A stretch of 39,642 bases of DNA from contig CAJKLD010000023.1 of the NCBI GenBank assembly GCA_905200645.1, forward strand, positions 1-39,642, in the 5' to 3' direction. Shown piece after piece: positions 8,232-17,261 of this stretch. A program made the translations under genes and the position numbers. The notes under the pieces were generated by a model. It was not told the DNA's origin. It saw nothing but the letters and a program-made list of their open reading frames with translations, and made no database searches. Source of the stretch: an uncultured Phascolarctobacterium sp. (lineage in GTDB: Bacteria > Bacillota > Negativicutes > Acidaminococcales > Acidaminococcaceae). Numbering within the stretch: position 1 is the stretch's first letter; each line of letters begins with the position of its first letter.

Positions 8232-10058
8232 TTATTTTTGCAAATACTGTTCAAATTCGCCGACTTGCTCCGCTTCCATGCGCACTTTGAGCAATGTGCC
8301 TTCGGCAAGATATTCCTGCTCCAAAACAGTTCCGGCTGCGTGTAATTTTGATACTGCTGCCGAATCGCTGTAAGGCACAAGAAAATTTTCTTCTACCGAT
8401 TTCAGCTTGAGATTTTCGGCAATCAACGCTAAAAGCTTCTGCAAATTGATACCTGATTTGGCGCTGATGCAGACGGCGTTTTCCTCTCTGCGCAAACGCT
8501 CCGGCAAACCGCTGCCCTCCGGGAGCTTATCTATTTTATTGTAAACAGTAATAATGGTCTTATCCTTAGCGCCAAGTTCATTCAGCACCTGATAGACGGC
8601 ATTGCTCTGCTCTTTATACAGCTCGTGGCTCACATCAATTACATGCAGCAGCACATCAGCCTCTACAACTTCTTCTAAAGTAGATTGAAAAGCCGCAACC
8701 AGCTGATGGGGCAAACGCTGAATAAAGCCAACCGTATCGGTTATAATTGCCTGCTGCTTGTTAGGCAAATCCAGTTGGCGCGTGGTTGGGTCTAAAGTTG
8801 CAAAAAGCTGGTCCTGCGCATAAATAGCAGAATTTGTCAAGGTGTTCAACAGCGTAGATTTACCCGCGTTAGTATAACCAACCAAACTAACTGTAGGTAC
8901 GCTGGCTTTAGCGCGGCCTACACGATGCAAGATGCGCACACTTTTGACCTTGCCTATGCACTCTTTGATAAAGGCAATACGGTCACGAATACGCCTGCGG
9001 TCAACCTCCAGCTTGGTTTCGCCGGGACCGCGGGTACCGATACCGCCGCCCAAACGGGAAAGACTCAAGCCTTTGCCCATAATACGCGGCAGCGTATATT
9101 GCAGCTGCGCCAGTTCAACCTGCAGCTTGCCTTCGTTGGTGCGGGCACGCTGCGCAAAAATATCTAATATCAGCGCCGTGCGGTCTAAAACACGCACGCC
9201 CATAGCCTGCTCAATATTGCGCTGCTGCGCCGGTGAAAGCTCGTCGTCAAAAATGCACAAATCAACATTTTCTTGCTGCACATACAGCGCCAGCTCTTGT
9301 ACCTTGCCGCGGCCGATAAAAAATGCCGGGTCGGGCTTGGGGCGCTTCTGTAAAAATTTAGCAACAACCTCTGCCCCGGCAGTATCTGCCAGCTGCTTTA
9401 ATTCTTCCAAAGAATCTTCTGCAGTCCAACCAAGGCTGCTGGCACCGCCGTTATATTCCATGCCTACAAGAATAGCTCGCTCCGCACTTGGCGCTAAGCT
9501 TGTGCTGCCGCTCTGCTTATCCAAAATGCGCTCCACCATAGCGACCAAATTAGGAAAAAACACGCCCTCCGCCTGCTCTAAGGTTGCGGGACCGTAACAC
9601 TCAACTTGGTACTGCTCATTCTCGTCCATTCCGGTTATCATACCAAAAGTAATGGTGGATTGTGCAAAATCAGGCGCGGTTACGCCAATGGCAATCATAG
9701 CGTCAAAACGTTTATTTTTCAGCGCGCTGATATCCACACCGCTCAAAGCAGGATTGCCGTTAGGATGTGTATGTACGCAGCGCACGCCGCTTAAACGGCT
9801 GCTGCCGCGGCGGCCGTCGATAGCAGGCAGCTCCACACTTTGGTCATCGCCTACCGCCACCGCCAAAATCTGTCCACTGCGGCTGATATACACCGAAACC
9901 TCGCGGTTGATGTAGTCGGTTACATCGGCCATGCGCATAGCCAATTCCTTAATCAGCAGCTGACCGCTTTCCAAGCGGATATCATAAAAAGTTTTCAGTT
10001 CATCAATAACGGAATTACGGATACCTTTCAGGTTGCCGTAAATTTCATTCTGTGCCAT
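8232..10058 (-). CDS. hflX: ribosome-associated GTPase HflX with N-terminal JAMM/MPN-like domain
   Basis: The C-terminal 420 residues are a standard HflX, which splits or rescues ribosomes. Its motifs are the N-terminal HflX domain with IGRGKVQEL, the glycine-rich SRLGGGIGTRGPGETKLE (334-351), and G motifs GYTNAGKS (394-401), TLDPTTR (421-427), DTVG (441-444), NKID (507-510) and SAK (532-534). Ahead of this lie about 185 extra residues containing HTHPNGNPALSGVD (96-109), an exact H-x-H-x7-S-x2-D JAMM metal site, with Glu53 a possible catalytic Glu. JAMM proteins are Zn peptidases or RadC-like proteins. At 608 residues it is about half as long again as classic HflX. It lies between the DEAD-box gene and the YnbB-like gene with gaps of about 20 bp. 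Confidence 0.93.
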   Translation of the reverse strand: MAQNEIYGNLKGIRNSVIDELKTFYDIRLESGQLLIKELAMRMADVTDYINREVSVYISRSGQILAVAVGDDQSVELPAIDGRRGSSRLSGVRCVHTHPNGNPALSGVDISALKNKRFDAMIAIGVTAPDFAQSTITFGMITGMDENEQYQVECYGPATLEQAEGVFFPNLVAMVERILDKQSGSTSLAPSAERAILVGMEYNGGASSLGWTAEDSLEELKQLADTAGAEVVAKFLQKRPKPDPAFFIGRGKVQELALYVQQENVDLCIFDDELSPAQQRNIEQAMGVRVLDRTALILDIFAQRARTNEGKLQVELAQLQYTLPRIMGKGLSLSRLGGGIGTRGPGETKLEVDRRRIRDRIAFIKECIGKVKSVRILHRVGRAKASVPTVSLVGYTNAGKSTLLNTLTNSAIYAQDQLFATLDPTTRQLDLPNKQQAIITDTVGFIQRLPHQLVAAFQSTLEEVVEADVLLHVIDVSHELYKEQSNAVYQVLNELGAKDKTIITVYNKIDKLPEGSGLPERLRREENAVCISAKSGINLQKLLALIAENLKLKSVEENFLVPYSDSAAVSKLHAAGTVLEQEYLAEGTLLKVRMEAEQVGEFEQYLQK

Positions 10059-10078
10059 AAAAAGGGCACCTCCAAAAT

Positions 10079-11674
10079 TTATCTGCGCTCTCTCACCTTG
10101 GCAGGTTCAATATTGATGCGATAGCCTTTGATAAAATTCTTGTGCATAGCGCCGATAACTTTTTCGGCTACGTCCTCGGGAACCTCCACAAAGGTAAATT
10201 TATCGTAAATATTGATTAAGCCAATATCACGAGCGGGAATGTCTGATTCAATAGCAATGGTGCTAACAATATCCTTCACCATAACCTTTTGGCTGCGGCC
10301 AATGTTCATAAACAGGCGCACCATACCGGGACGACCGCCGGTGTTTTGCAAATCCTTCGCCAGCGTATCTTCTTGCGGCGCTTCCAAAGCCTTATTGCCC
10401 TCCTGCATCAGCTTCAAGGCTGCTGCCGCTACTTCTTCAGCACTGTAATCATCCAGCAAGCTTTCGGCAATGGGCATATAGTCGTGATAAGCGTTAAGCT
10501 CCAGCACAGTCTGCATTTTGCTGATAATTTGATCGCGCTGACGCTCAATTACATTAGCGGCGGTGGGCAGCTGACGACGCTGAATTTTAGTGTTGACCAT
10601 GCGCTCAATCAATTTCAGCTGACGGAACTCGCGGGGAGTAATAAAGGTCATAGCTACGCCGGTATTGCCTGCGCGGCCGGTACGGCCAATGCGGTGCACG
10701 TAGCTTTCCGGATCCTGGGGAATATCAAAATTGATAACGTGAGTAATATTATCCACGTCAATACCGCGGGCGGCAACGTCCGTAGCAATCAGCACATCAC
10801 AGGCGCCCTCGCGGAATTTTTTCATAACTCTGTCGCGCTGGTTTTGGCTTAAATCGCCGTGCAGTCCTTCAGCCATGTAGCCGCGGCTGGACAAGGCAAT
10901 GGACAAATCGTCTACGCCTTTTTTCGTGCGGCAGAAAATGATCAGCTTGCCGTCAATTTCTGCATCCAGCAAACGGCACAGGCCTTCGATTTTATCTTTG
11001 GTTTCAAAATAATATTGTTCAATCAGCGGTACTGTAAGGTCTTCTTTAGACACCGTAACGTTTTTCGGCGCGCGCATATATTTTTTTGTCAAGCTCAAAA
11101 TAGGACGCGGCATAGTGGCAGAGAACAGCAGAGTTTGACGCTCGCTGGGCAGACTGCGCATAATTTCTTCAATATCATCCACAAAGCCCATATCCAGCAT
11201 TTCGTCGGCTTCATCCAGTACCAAAAATTTAATATGGTCCAGCTTAATGGTACCGCGGTTAATGTGGTCAATCAAGCGACCCGGAGTGCCGATAACAATC
11301 TGCACATTGCTTTTTAAAGAACGGATTTGGCGTTCAATAGGCTGCCCGCCATAAACAGGCAGAGCGCGCACGCGACGCACGCGGCCAATTTTACCAACTT
11401 CCTCTGCGACCTGAATCGCCAGCTCGCGGGTAGGACACATAATCAACGCTTGAATATGCTTAAAATCATCCACTCCCTGCACTAAGGGAATGCCAAAAGC
11501 GGCAGTTTTGCCGGTACCGGTCTGTGCTTGACCAATAACGTCGTTGCCCTCTAATACTAAGGGGATGGTTGCCGCCTGAATCGGAGACGGTTCTTCAAAG
11601 CCCATCTCGGTCAACGCAGTAACAATTTTTTTATCCAGCTCTAAGCTGCCAAACATTTCTTTTTGTAATGCCAT
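10079..11674 (-). CDS. DEAD-box ATP-dependent RNA helicase with DbpA-type C-terminal domain
   Basis: A 531-residue helicase for RNA remodelling, resembling CshA/DeaD. Motifs in order: Q-motif (GFEEPSPIQAATIP), AQTGTGKT, PTRELA, DEAD, SAT, then HGDLSQNQRDRVM, DVAARGIDV and HRIGRTGRAG. The C-terminal 75 residues (from GMVRLFMNIGRSQK) match the DbpA RNA-binding domain, which directs relatives to rRNA or ribosome assembly. Starts with ATG after GGAGG. It lies just upstream of hflX in transcription order, so two ribosome-related genes are together. In many Firmicutes recA follows cinA; here this helicase does. Confidence 0.93.
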   Translation of the reverse strand: MALQKEMFGSLELDKKIVTALTEMGFEEPSPIQAATIPLVLEGNDVIGQAQTGTGKTAAFGIPLVQGVDDFKHIQALIMCPTRELAIQVAEEVGKIGRVRRVRALPVYGGQPIERQIRSLKSNVQIVIGTPGRLIDHINRGTIKLDHIKFLVLDEADEMLDMGFVDDIEEIMRSLPSERQTLLFSATMPRPILSLTKKYMRAPKNVTVSKEDLTVPLIEQYYFETKDKIEGLCRLLDAEIDGKLIIFCRTKKGVDDLSIALSSRGYMAEGLHGDLSQNQRDRVMKKFREGACDVLIATDVAARGIDVDNITHVINFDIPQDPESYVHRIGRTGRAGNTGVAMTFITPREFRQLKLIERMVNTKIQRRQLPTAANVIERQRDQIISKMQTVLELNAYHDYMPIAESLLDDYSAEEVAAAALKLMQEGNKALEAPQEDTLAKDLQNTGGRPGMVRLFMNIGRSQKVMVKDIVSTIAIESDIPARDIGLINIYDKFTFVEVPEDVAEKVIGAMHKNFIKGYRINIEPAKVRERR

Positions 11675-11706
11675 TAATAATTTTCCTCCATAAATAGCAA
11701 AAGATT

Positions 11707-12963
11707 TTATTCTTCTTGATTTTTCTTTTCTTCTTTTAATTTATCAATAGCCATAGAAATAGCCGTGAGCGCTATTCTTAGCTTATTTTCTGTTCTTGTA
11801 GCTGTAAAATGATGTTCCTGACAGTAAACTATGTTTTCCGCCGCCACCGCAATATACACCAGACCAACCGGCTTGCCTTCGCTGGTGCCGGGGCCTGCGT
11901 TGCCCGTAATACTTACGCCTATATCACTGCCCAAAACGCGGCGCACACCTGCCGCCATTTCGCAGGCGGTTTCTCTGCTGACTGCGCCGTAACGGTCAAG
12001 AGTATCCTGCTGCACTTGCAGTAATTTATTTTTCGCCATGTTAGTATAGGTTACAAGACTGCCTAAAAGATATTCGCTGCTACCCGGCACATCAGTAATT
12101 AAACTGCTGGCTAAGCCGCCGCTGCAGGATTCGGCAAAAGCGATTGTTTTACCCTGCTTTAACAGCTCCTGTCCCAAGCAGGCAGCCAAAGATGCGTCAT
12201 CCACGCCATAAACGTAATTATCAACATATTTACGCACCTCTGCCTCGCAGGCGTCCAATAGCTTAATAGCTGCGTCGCTGTCGACAGCCTTGGTAGTTAT
12301 TCGAACTAAAATTTCACCATAACGGGCATAAAGAGCAATCGTGGGATTACTTTGACGCATAATTATTTCGTCAAGAATTTCTGCAACCTTCGATTCACCC
12401 ACGCCTCTTAAATGCAGCGTGCGGGAAAGAATAATACCGTGGTCGGCAAAACGCCGCAAAAGTCGCGGCCATAATTGCTTTTCGCACATATCCGTTAATT
12501 CCGACGGCGGTCCCGGCAGCAGAATGAAGATTTTGCCATTGTATTCCAACCACAGTCCCGGCGCAGTACCCACTTCATTTTGCAGAATTTCTGCACCTAG
12601 CGGCACATAAGCCTGCTTTTCGTTATTTTCTGAACAGCAAATGCCTTTTTTCTGAAAATATGCGTCAATGCGTCCCCAAGTATCTAAATCAAGATAGCTT
12701 TCAGTATGGCAGACCTCCATAACTGTTTCCTTGGTAATATCACCGCGAGTAGGCCCTAAGCCACCGCTGGTAATAATAATATCGGCCCGCTCCATAGCCT
12801 GCTCCAGCACAGAACGCATTCTGTCGGGATTATCGCCTACCGTCGTATGATAAAGCACATCAAAGCCCATATTATTAAGCTTGCGGGAAAGGTACTGCAC
12901 GTTAGTATTCAAAATTTCGCCTAACAGCAGCTCCGTACCTGTGGTTACAATTTCAACCTTCAT
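11707..12963 (-). CDS. cinA: CinA family protein (NMN amidohydrolase / competence-damage protein)
   Basis: A 418-residue two-domain protein. The N-terminal molybdopterin-binding-like domain starts with VEIVTTGTELLLGEILNTN and has TSGGLGPTRGDITKE. The C-terminal CinA/PncC domain has FAESCSGGLASSLITDVPGS and VTYTNMAKNKLL, the region of the pyridine-nucleotide deamidase site. It recycles NMN in characterised relatives. The length is normal. It follows rimO by 24 bp, an order common in Firmicutes. pgsA, usually between the two, is missing here. Confidence 0.93.
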   Translation of the reverse strand: MKVEIVTTGTELLLGEILNTNVQYLSRKLNNMGFDVLYHTTVGDNPDRMRSVLEQAMERADIIITSGGLGPTRGDITKETVMEVCHTESYLDLDTWGRIDAYFQKKGICCSENNEKQAYVPLGAEILQNEVGTAPGLWLEYNGKIFILLPGPPSELTDMCEKQLWPRLLRRFADHGIILSRTLHLRGVGESKVAEILDEIIMRQSNPTIALYARYGEILVRITTKAVDSDAAIKLLDACEAEVRKYVDNYVYGVDDASLAACLGQELLKQGKTIAFAESCSGGLASSLITDVPGSSEYLLGSLVTYTNMAKNKLLQVQQDTLDRYGAVSRETACEMAAGVRRVLGSDIGVSITGNAGPGTSEGKPVGLVYIAVAAENIVYCQEHHFTATRTENKLRIALTAISMAIDKLKEEKKNQEE

Positions 12964-12987
12964 TTAGCTCATTCCCTTCAGAATCTT

Positions 12988-14307
12988 TTAGATTCTTTCG
13001 CCGACCATTTCATAAGTAAAGCCTTGTGAAATACGCACGCGGACAATATCGCCAATTTGTAGATTTTCCGCGTTGTCAATAAAAATAGTGCCGTCAATAT
13101 CGGGCGCTTCGTGAGTGCTGCGGCCATAAGCCAAATTATCCTCATCAAAGCCTTCAACTAAAACATCCAGCTCCGCGCCCTCGCGCGCCTGATGAATTTC
13201 TTCGGAAATTTCGGCCTGCAAAGCCATCAGCTCGTGGTAACGATTTTCTTTAACTTCCGGCGCAATTTGATTTTCCATAGCTCCGGCTACGGTGCCTTCT
13301 TCCTGCGAATACTGAAAAACGCCAGCGTTTTCAAAGCGCTGCTGCGCCACAAAATCTTTCAGCTCCGCAAAATCTTCTTCGGTTTCGCCCGGGAAGCCAA
13401 CAATAAAGGTAGTGCGAATAGTAATATTCTTGACGCGTGTGCGCAGCTTGTGCAACAATTCTTCTACTTGAGCGCGCGTATCATAACGGTTCATGCTGTC
13501 TAAAAGTCTGTCGCTGGCATGCTGCAAAGGAATATCAATATATTTGCATACTTTATCCAAAGAAGCAAAAGCGTCAATCAATTCGTCCGTAAAATTATTA
13601 GGATAAAGATACATAACTCTTATCCATTGAATACCTTCTAAAGCATTCAAATCGCGCAATAATTGCGGCAAAAGCAAATTTCCCGTAGTGTCCTCACCGT
13701 AGCGCGTAGTATCCTGCGCCACCACAATCAATTCCTTAACGCCGCTTTCCGCCAAAGCTTTTGCTTCCGCCATCACCTCGTCATAAGGACGCGAAGTATA
13801 AGGGCCGCGCAGCTGCGGAATAATACAATAAGAGCAGCAATTATCGCAGCCTTCAGCAATTTTTAAATAAGCCATGTAGCCGGGAGTGGTGAGCATGCGC
13901 GGAGGCAGAATAACATTTTTGCTGGTCAGTTTTTCCAAATGCTTCAAGCGTTTGTCAGACATAACCTGCTCTATTACCCAGGAAATATCGGTAAAGCTGT
14001 CCGTACCGACAATCGCGTCAATTTCCGGCATACTTTCAAACAGCTCGTCCGCATAGCGCTGGCCTAAGCAGCCTGTCATAATTAAATATTTGCAGCTGCC
14101 GGTTTGCTTATATTCCGCCATCTGCAAAACTGTATTGATAGATTCTTCTTTGGCGCTTTCAATAAAGCCGCAGGTGTTGACGATTATGATATCAGCGTCT
14201 TCCGGATTATTGGTAATTTCCAGCTGCTTTTCTCTGATCAAACCCAGCATAACCTCAGAATCTACCAAATTTTTAGGACAGCCCAAGCTGACCATACCTA
14301 TTTTCAT
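12988..14307 (-). CDS. rimO: ribosomal protein S12 methylthiotransferase RimO
   Basis: A 439-residue radical-SAM methylthiotransferase that modifies an Asp of ribosomal protein S12. The N-terminal domain carries Cys10 (SLGCPKNLVDSE), Cys46 and Cys80 for the auxiliary cluster. The radical-SAM motif C-x3-C-x2-C is at 154, 158 and 161, and a C-terminal TRAM domain ends the protein. The SLGCPKNLVDSE start and GDIVRVRISQGFTYEMVGE end are typical of RimO rather than MiaB. Perfect AAGGAGG before the ATG. Intact. Confidence 0.95.
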   Translation of the reverse strand: MKIGMVSLGCPKNLVDSEVMLGLIREKQLEITNNPEDADIIIVNTCGFIESAKEESINTVLQMAEYKQTGSCKYLIMTGCLGQRYADELFESMPEIDAIVGTDSFTDISWVIEQVMSDKRLKHLEKLTSKNVILPPRMLTTPGYMAYLKIAEGCDNCCSYCIIPQLRGPYTSRPYDEVMAEAKALAESGVKELIVVAQDTTRYGEDTTGNLLLPQLLRDLNALEGIQWIRVMYLYPNNFTDELIDAFASLDKVCKYIDIPLQHASDRLLDSMNRYDTRAQVEELLHKLRTRVKNITIRTTFIVGFPGETEEDFAELKDFVAQQRFENAGVFQYSQEEGTVAGAMENQIAPEVKENRYHELMALQAEISEEIHQAREGAELDVLVEGFDEDNLAYGRSTHEAPDIDGTIFIDNAENLQIGDIVRVRISQGFTYEMVGERI

Positions 14308-14334
14308 TACATAGCCTCCTTCAATCTGACGCGC

Positions 14335-15339
14335 CTATCTACTAAAGCGCACTCTCTCCAGCCATCTTTCAGTCAAAAACTTCTGCTTTGCGGTGTCTAA
14401 ATAATTCTCATTCAGCCAAAGCTTATCCGCATCCACGGGAGCATCCTGCACGCCTCGCGGAAAAATAAACATAAAGCCCGTATTATCAGCCTGCGCCACA
14501 GCCTGCACCTTATCGCCGGACAGCAGCCATTCTATAAACTGCAATGCAGGCAGCTCCTGCTGGCAATCGGCAAACATCCCCACACAGTAAAGATTTACCG
14601 GCGTGCCCTCACGAGGCTGTACTACATAAGCAGGAAATTTATTTTCCAAATATTTAAAAACGTAACTTTGACGGGTAATTGCCAAATCCGCGTCGCCTAC
14701 TGCCGTCATACGAATAGATGTAAACGGAAATTTGGCGTACTGTCCCACAAAGCGGTTAATATTCCAAAGATAATTAAGAGAGCTTGTCTCTCCCAGCGCG
14801 TCAGCAAAAGCACCCAAAAAATTCTGCGTGCTGTTGCTGTCCGAAAGATTTTCTATAGCAATGCGCAGATTTAATTTATTTTCCAGATCTGCCCAGCCGC
14901 GCAAGCTTTGCTGGCCAATGGTCCGCGCATACTGTTGGTTAATCAAAAAAACCGTAGGATCATAAAACACGCCATACCAGCACATATCTGCATCCCGCAA
15001 TTTCTTAGGCAGCTTATCGCCTAAGGTGAATGCCACAGGCTTTAATTTTTGCTGCCGCTTTAAACCATAAAGCGTACGCTTTTCTGCCAGCACCAAATCG
15101 GGCAGCTTTTCGTCGGGCTTTAATTCCGAAATAAATTTTACGGTCAATTTTTCTTTATTCTGTTCATTAAAGCTCTGTACCAAATCAGCGGTAAATTTAT
15201 TATCCAGCTCTGAATACAGCACTAAAGCTTTATCATTTTGTATCTGCTGCGCTGCTTTATCCTGCGGCGCTTGTTCCTGACCACAGCCTGTAAGCAGCAG
15301 CGGCAAAAGCAGCAGTGCCGATAGCACGAAACGAAACAT
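14335..15339 (-). CDS. solitary extracellular solute-binding lipoprotein
   Basis: A 334-residue lipoprotein (hydrophobic 3-16, LLTGCGQ lipobox with Cys19). The mature part resembles type-2 periplasmic binding proteins of the Fe3+/polyamine ABC class: VLYSELDNKFTADLVQSF near the N-terminus, DLVLAEKRTLYGL, and an AITRQSYVFKYLENKFPAYV segment. No ABC permease or ATPase gene is nearby; it sits in the ygiQ-rimO run, 18 bp after ygiQ and 27 bp before rimO. GGAGG precedes the ATG. Either its transporter is encoded elsewhere or it acts as a sensor or envelope protein. The ligand is unknown. Confidence 0.8.
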   Translation of the reverse strand: MFRFVLSALLLLPLLLTGCGQEQAPQDKAAQQIQNDKALVLYSELDNKFTADLVQSFNEQNKEKLTVKFISELKPDEKLPDLVLAEKRTLYGLKRQQKLKPVAFTLGDKLPKKLRDADMCWYGVFYDPTVFLINQQYARTIGQQSLRGWADLENKLNLRIAIENLSDSNSTQNFLGAFADALGETSSLNYLWNINRFVGQYAKFPFTSIRMTAVGDADLAITRQSYVFKYLENKFPAYVVQPREGTPVNLYCVGMFADCQQELPALQFIEWLLSGDKVQAVAQADNTGFMFIFPRGVQDAPVDADKLWLNENYLDTAKQKFLTERWLERVRFSR

Positions 15340-15356
15340 AGTTGCGACCTCCGCTC

Positions 15357-17240
15357 CTAAGAGCGACGTTTTTTAGTACGGGAAAATTGTTTATCAACAG
15401 AAAATTTACTGCGTGTTCTGCCTTTAGCTTCGTCATGACGATTACTTGTTTTTTCAGGTGCCAGCAGACATTTAGGCTCTGTACCGACCAAATCCATGCG
15501 TCCGGCTTTTTGCAACGCGTCCAAAACCAATCTGCGGTTACGCGGATTTCTGTACTGCATGAGCGCCCGCTGCATGGCCTTATCGTGAGGATTGCGCGCC
15601 ACAAAAACGTTTTCGCCCGTCGCCGGGTCGACGCCGGAATAATACATAGCCGTGGCCGCGCTGCCGGGCGTAGGAATAAAATCCTGCACCTGTTCCGGCT
15701 GATGCTTAATATCCCGCAAAAATTCTGCCAGTTCAATAGCGTTATTCAAGGTACAGCCGGGATGGCTGCTGATAAAATACGGCACCAAATATTGCGGCAG
15801 TCCCAACTCCTTATTTTTCTTGGCGTAAGCGCGCATAAATTTTAAGTAAATCTCTTTACCGGGCTTGCCCATGCGCTGCAAAACCGGCGGAGCAATATGC
15901 TCCGGCGCAATTTTCAACAAGCCGCTGATATGATAGCGGCATAAAACATCCAAAAATTCCTGTTTTTTATCAGCCAGCAGATAATCGTAACGAATACCGC
16001 TACGGATAAAAACTTTCTTCACTCCCGGTACAGCACGTAATTTTTCCAAAAGCTCTATATAATCGCTGTGGTCCGCATCTAAATTAGGGCATGGCGCAGG
16101 AAACAAACATTGTCTGTCCTTGCACACGCCATATTTTAGTTGCTTGGCGCAGGAGGGATGACGGAAGTTAGCCGTCGGACCGCCCACATCATGGATATAG
16201 CCTTTAAATCCGGGTAATTGCGTAATAATTTTCGCCTCACGCAGAATAGATTCGTGGCTGCGCGCCTGAATAATTCTGCCTTGATGCGCATGAATTGCAC
16301 AAAAAGCACAGCTGCCAAAACAGCCGCGGCAGCTCACGATACTGAACTGCACTTCCTCCAAAGCAGCTACGCCGCCTTGCGCGTCATAGCCGGGATGCCA
16401 CTTACGCACATAGGGTAAATCGTAAACAGCATCCATTTCTTTTTGAGTTAAAGGAAAAACCGGCGGATTTTGTACAATAAATTTATTTTGACCGCGCTGC
16501 ACTACCGGCTTGCCATAAAACGGATCCTGCTCCCGACTTTGCAGATGATACGCCTGCGCGAAGAATTTTTTGTCGTCGCGAATAGCCTTCCAGCCGGGCA
16601 GCTTCACGTATTCTTCGCTCTCGGGCAGCTCGTCTGCGGCATAAGCCGTACCGCGAATATAACGCATATCGTCGACATGTGCGCCGCCGCTTAAATAATC
16701 GGCAATTTCTACAATTTGCTTTTCACCCATACCGTAAACTAGCAAATCTGCGCCGCTGCTTTCTAAAATAGAAGGCAACAGCTTATTTTCCCAATAATCA
16801 AAATGCACAAAACGACGCAGGCTGGCCTCAATACCGCCAATAATAACGGGCATCTGCGGCCACAGCCGTTTTACCATTTGCGCATAAACCACCGTAGCAT
16901 GATCCGGACGCTTACCCATTACACCACCGGCTGTATATTTATCTACCGTGCGTGGATTTTTAGCTGCCGTATAGTGGCATAACATGGAATCAAGATTGCC
17001 ACCGGAAATCAACACGCCTAAGCGCGGTTTGCCTAAAGCGGCAAAATTTTCCGGTTTATCCCAAGCAGGCTGGCACAGCAAAGCTAACTTATAGCCTTGC
17101 GATTCCAAAACGCGGCAAATTACTGCCGGGCCAAAAGACGGATGGTCCACATAGGCATCGCCGCTGATAAATAAAAAGTCCAGCTGCTCCCAGCCTCTAT
17201 CTGCAATTTCTTTCAGAGAAATCGGTAAAAAGCGTTCCAT
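15357..17240 (-). CDS. YgiQ-family (UPF0313) radical SAM protein
   Basis: A 627-residue protein of the large YgiQ family. The N-terminal B12-binding-like region has FISGDAYVDHPSFG, GVLISGGNLDSMLCHYT and GGIEASLRRFVHFDYW. The radical-SAM centre C-x3-C-x2-C is at 307, 311 and 314 (CFGSCAFC). A conserved GRPTANF-like HDVGGPTANFRHPSC and a second Cys-rich patch (CKDRQCLFPAPCPN) follow. The basic C-terminal tail is low-complexity. Function is not established for the family. It lies in the ftsK-rodZ-ygiQ-rimO order seen in related bacteria. Confidence 0.9.
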   Translation of the reverse strand: MERFLPISLKEIADRGWEQLDFLFISGDAYVDHPSFGPAVICRVLESQGYKLALLCQPAWDKPENFAALGKPRLGVLISGGNLDSMLCHYTAAKNPRTVDKYTAGGVMGKRPDHATVVYAQMVKRLWPQMPVIIGGIEASLRRFVHFDYWENKLLPSILESSGADLLVYGMGEKQIVEIADYLSGGAHVDDMRYIRGTAYAADELPESEEYVKLPGWKAIRDDKKFFAQAYHLQSREQDPFYGKPVVQRGQNKFIVQNPPVFPLTQKEMDAVYDLPYVRKWHPGYDAQGGVAALEEVQFSIVSCRGCFGSCAFCAIHAHQGRIIQARSHESILREAKIITQLPGFKGYIHDVGGPTANFRHPSCAKQLKYGVCKDRQCLFPAPCPNLDADHSDYIELLEKLRAVPGVKKVFIRSGIRYDYLLADKKQEFLDVLCRYHISGLLKIAPEHIAPPVLQRMGKPGKEIYLKFMRAYAKKNKELGLPQYLVPYFISSHPGCTLNNAIELAEFLRDIKHQPEQVQDFIPTPGSAATAMYYSGVDPATGENVFVARNPHDKAMQRALMQYRNPRNRRLVLDALQKAGRMDLVGTEPKCLLAPEKTSNRHDEAKGRTRSKFSVDKQFSRTKKRRS

Positions 17241-17261
17241 TAAAATTTATAATCTCCCATA

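Noticed and set aside
8932..9597. 221-codon plus-strand frame inside hflX
   Set aside because: Ser/Arg/Cys-rich composition typical of the reverse strand of an intact gene; hflX motifs are complete.
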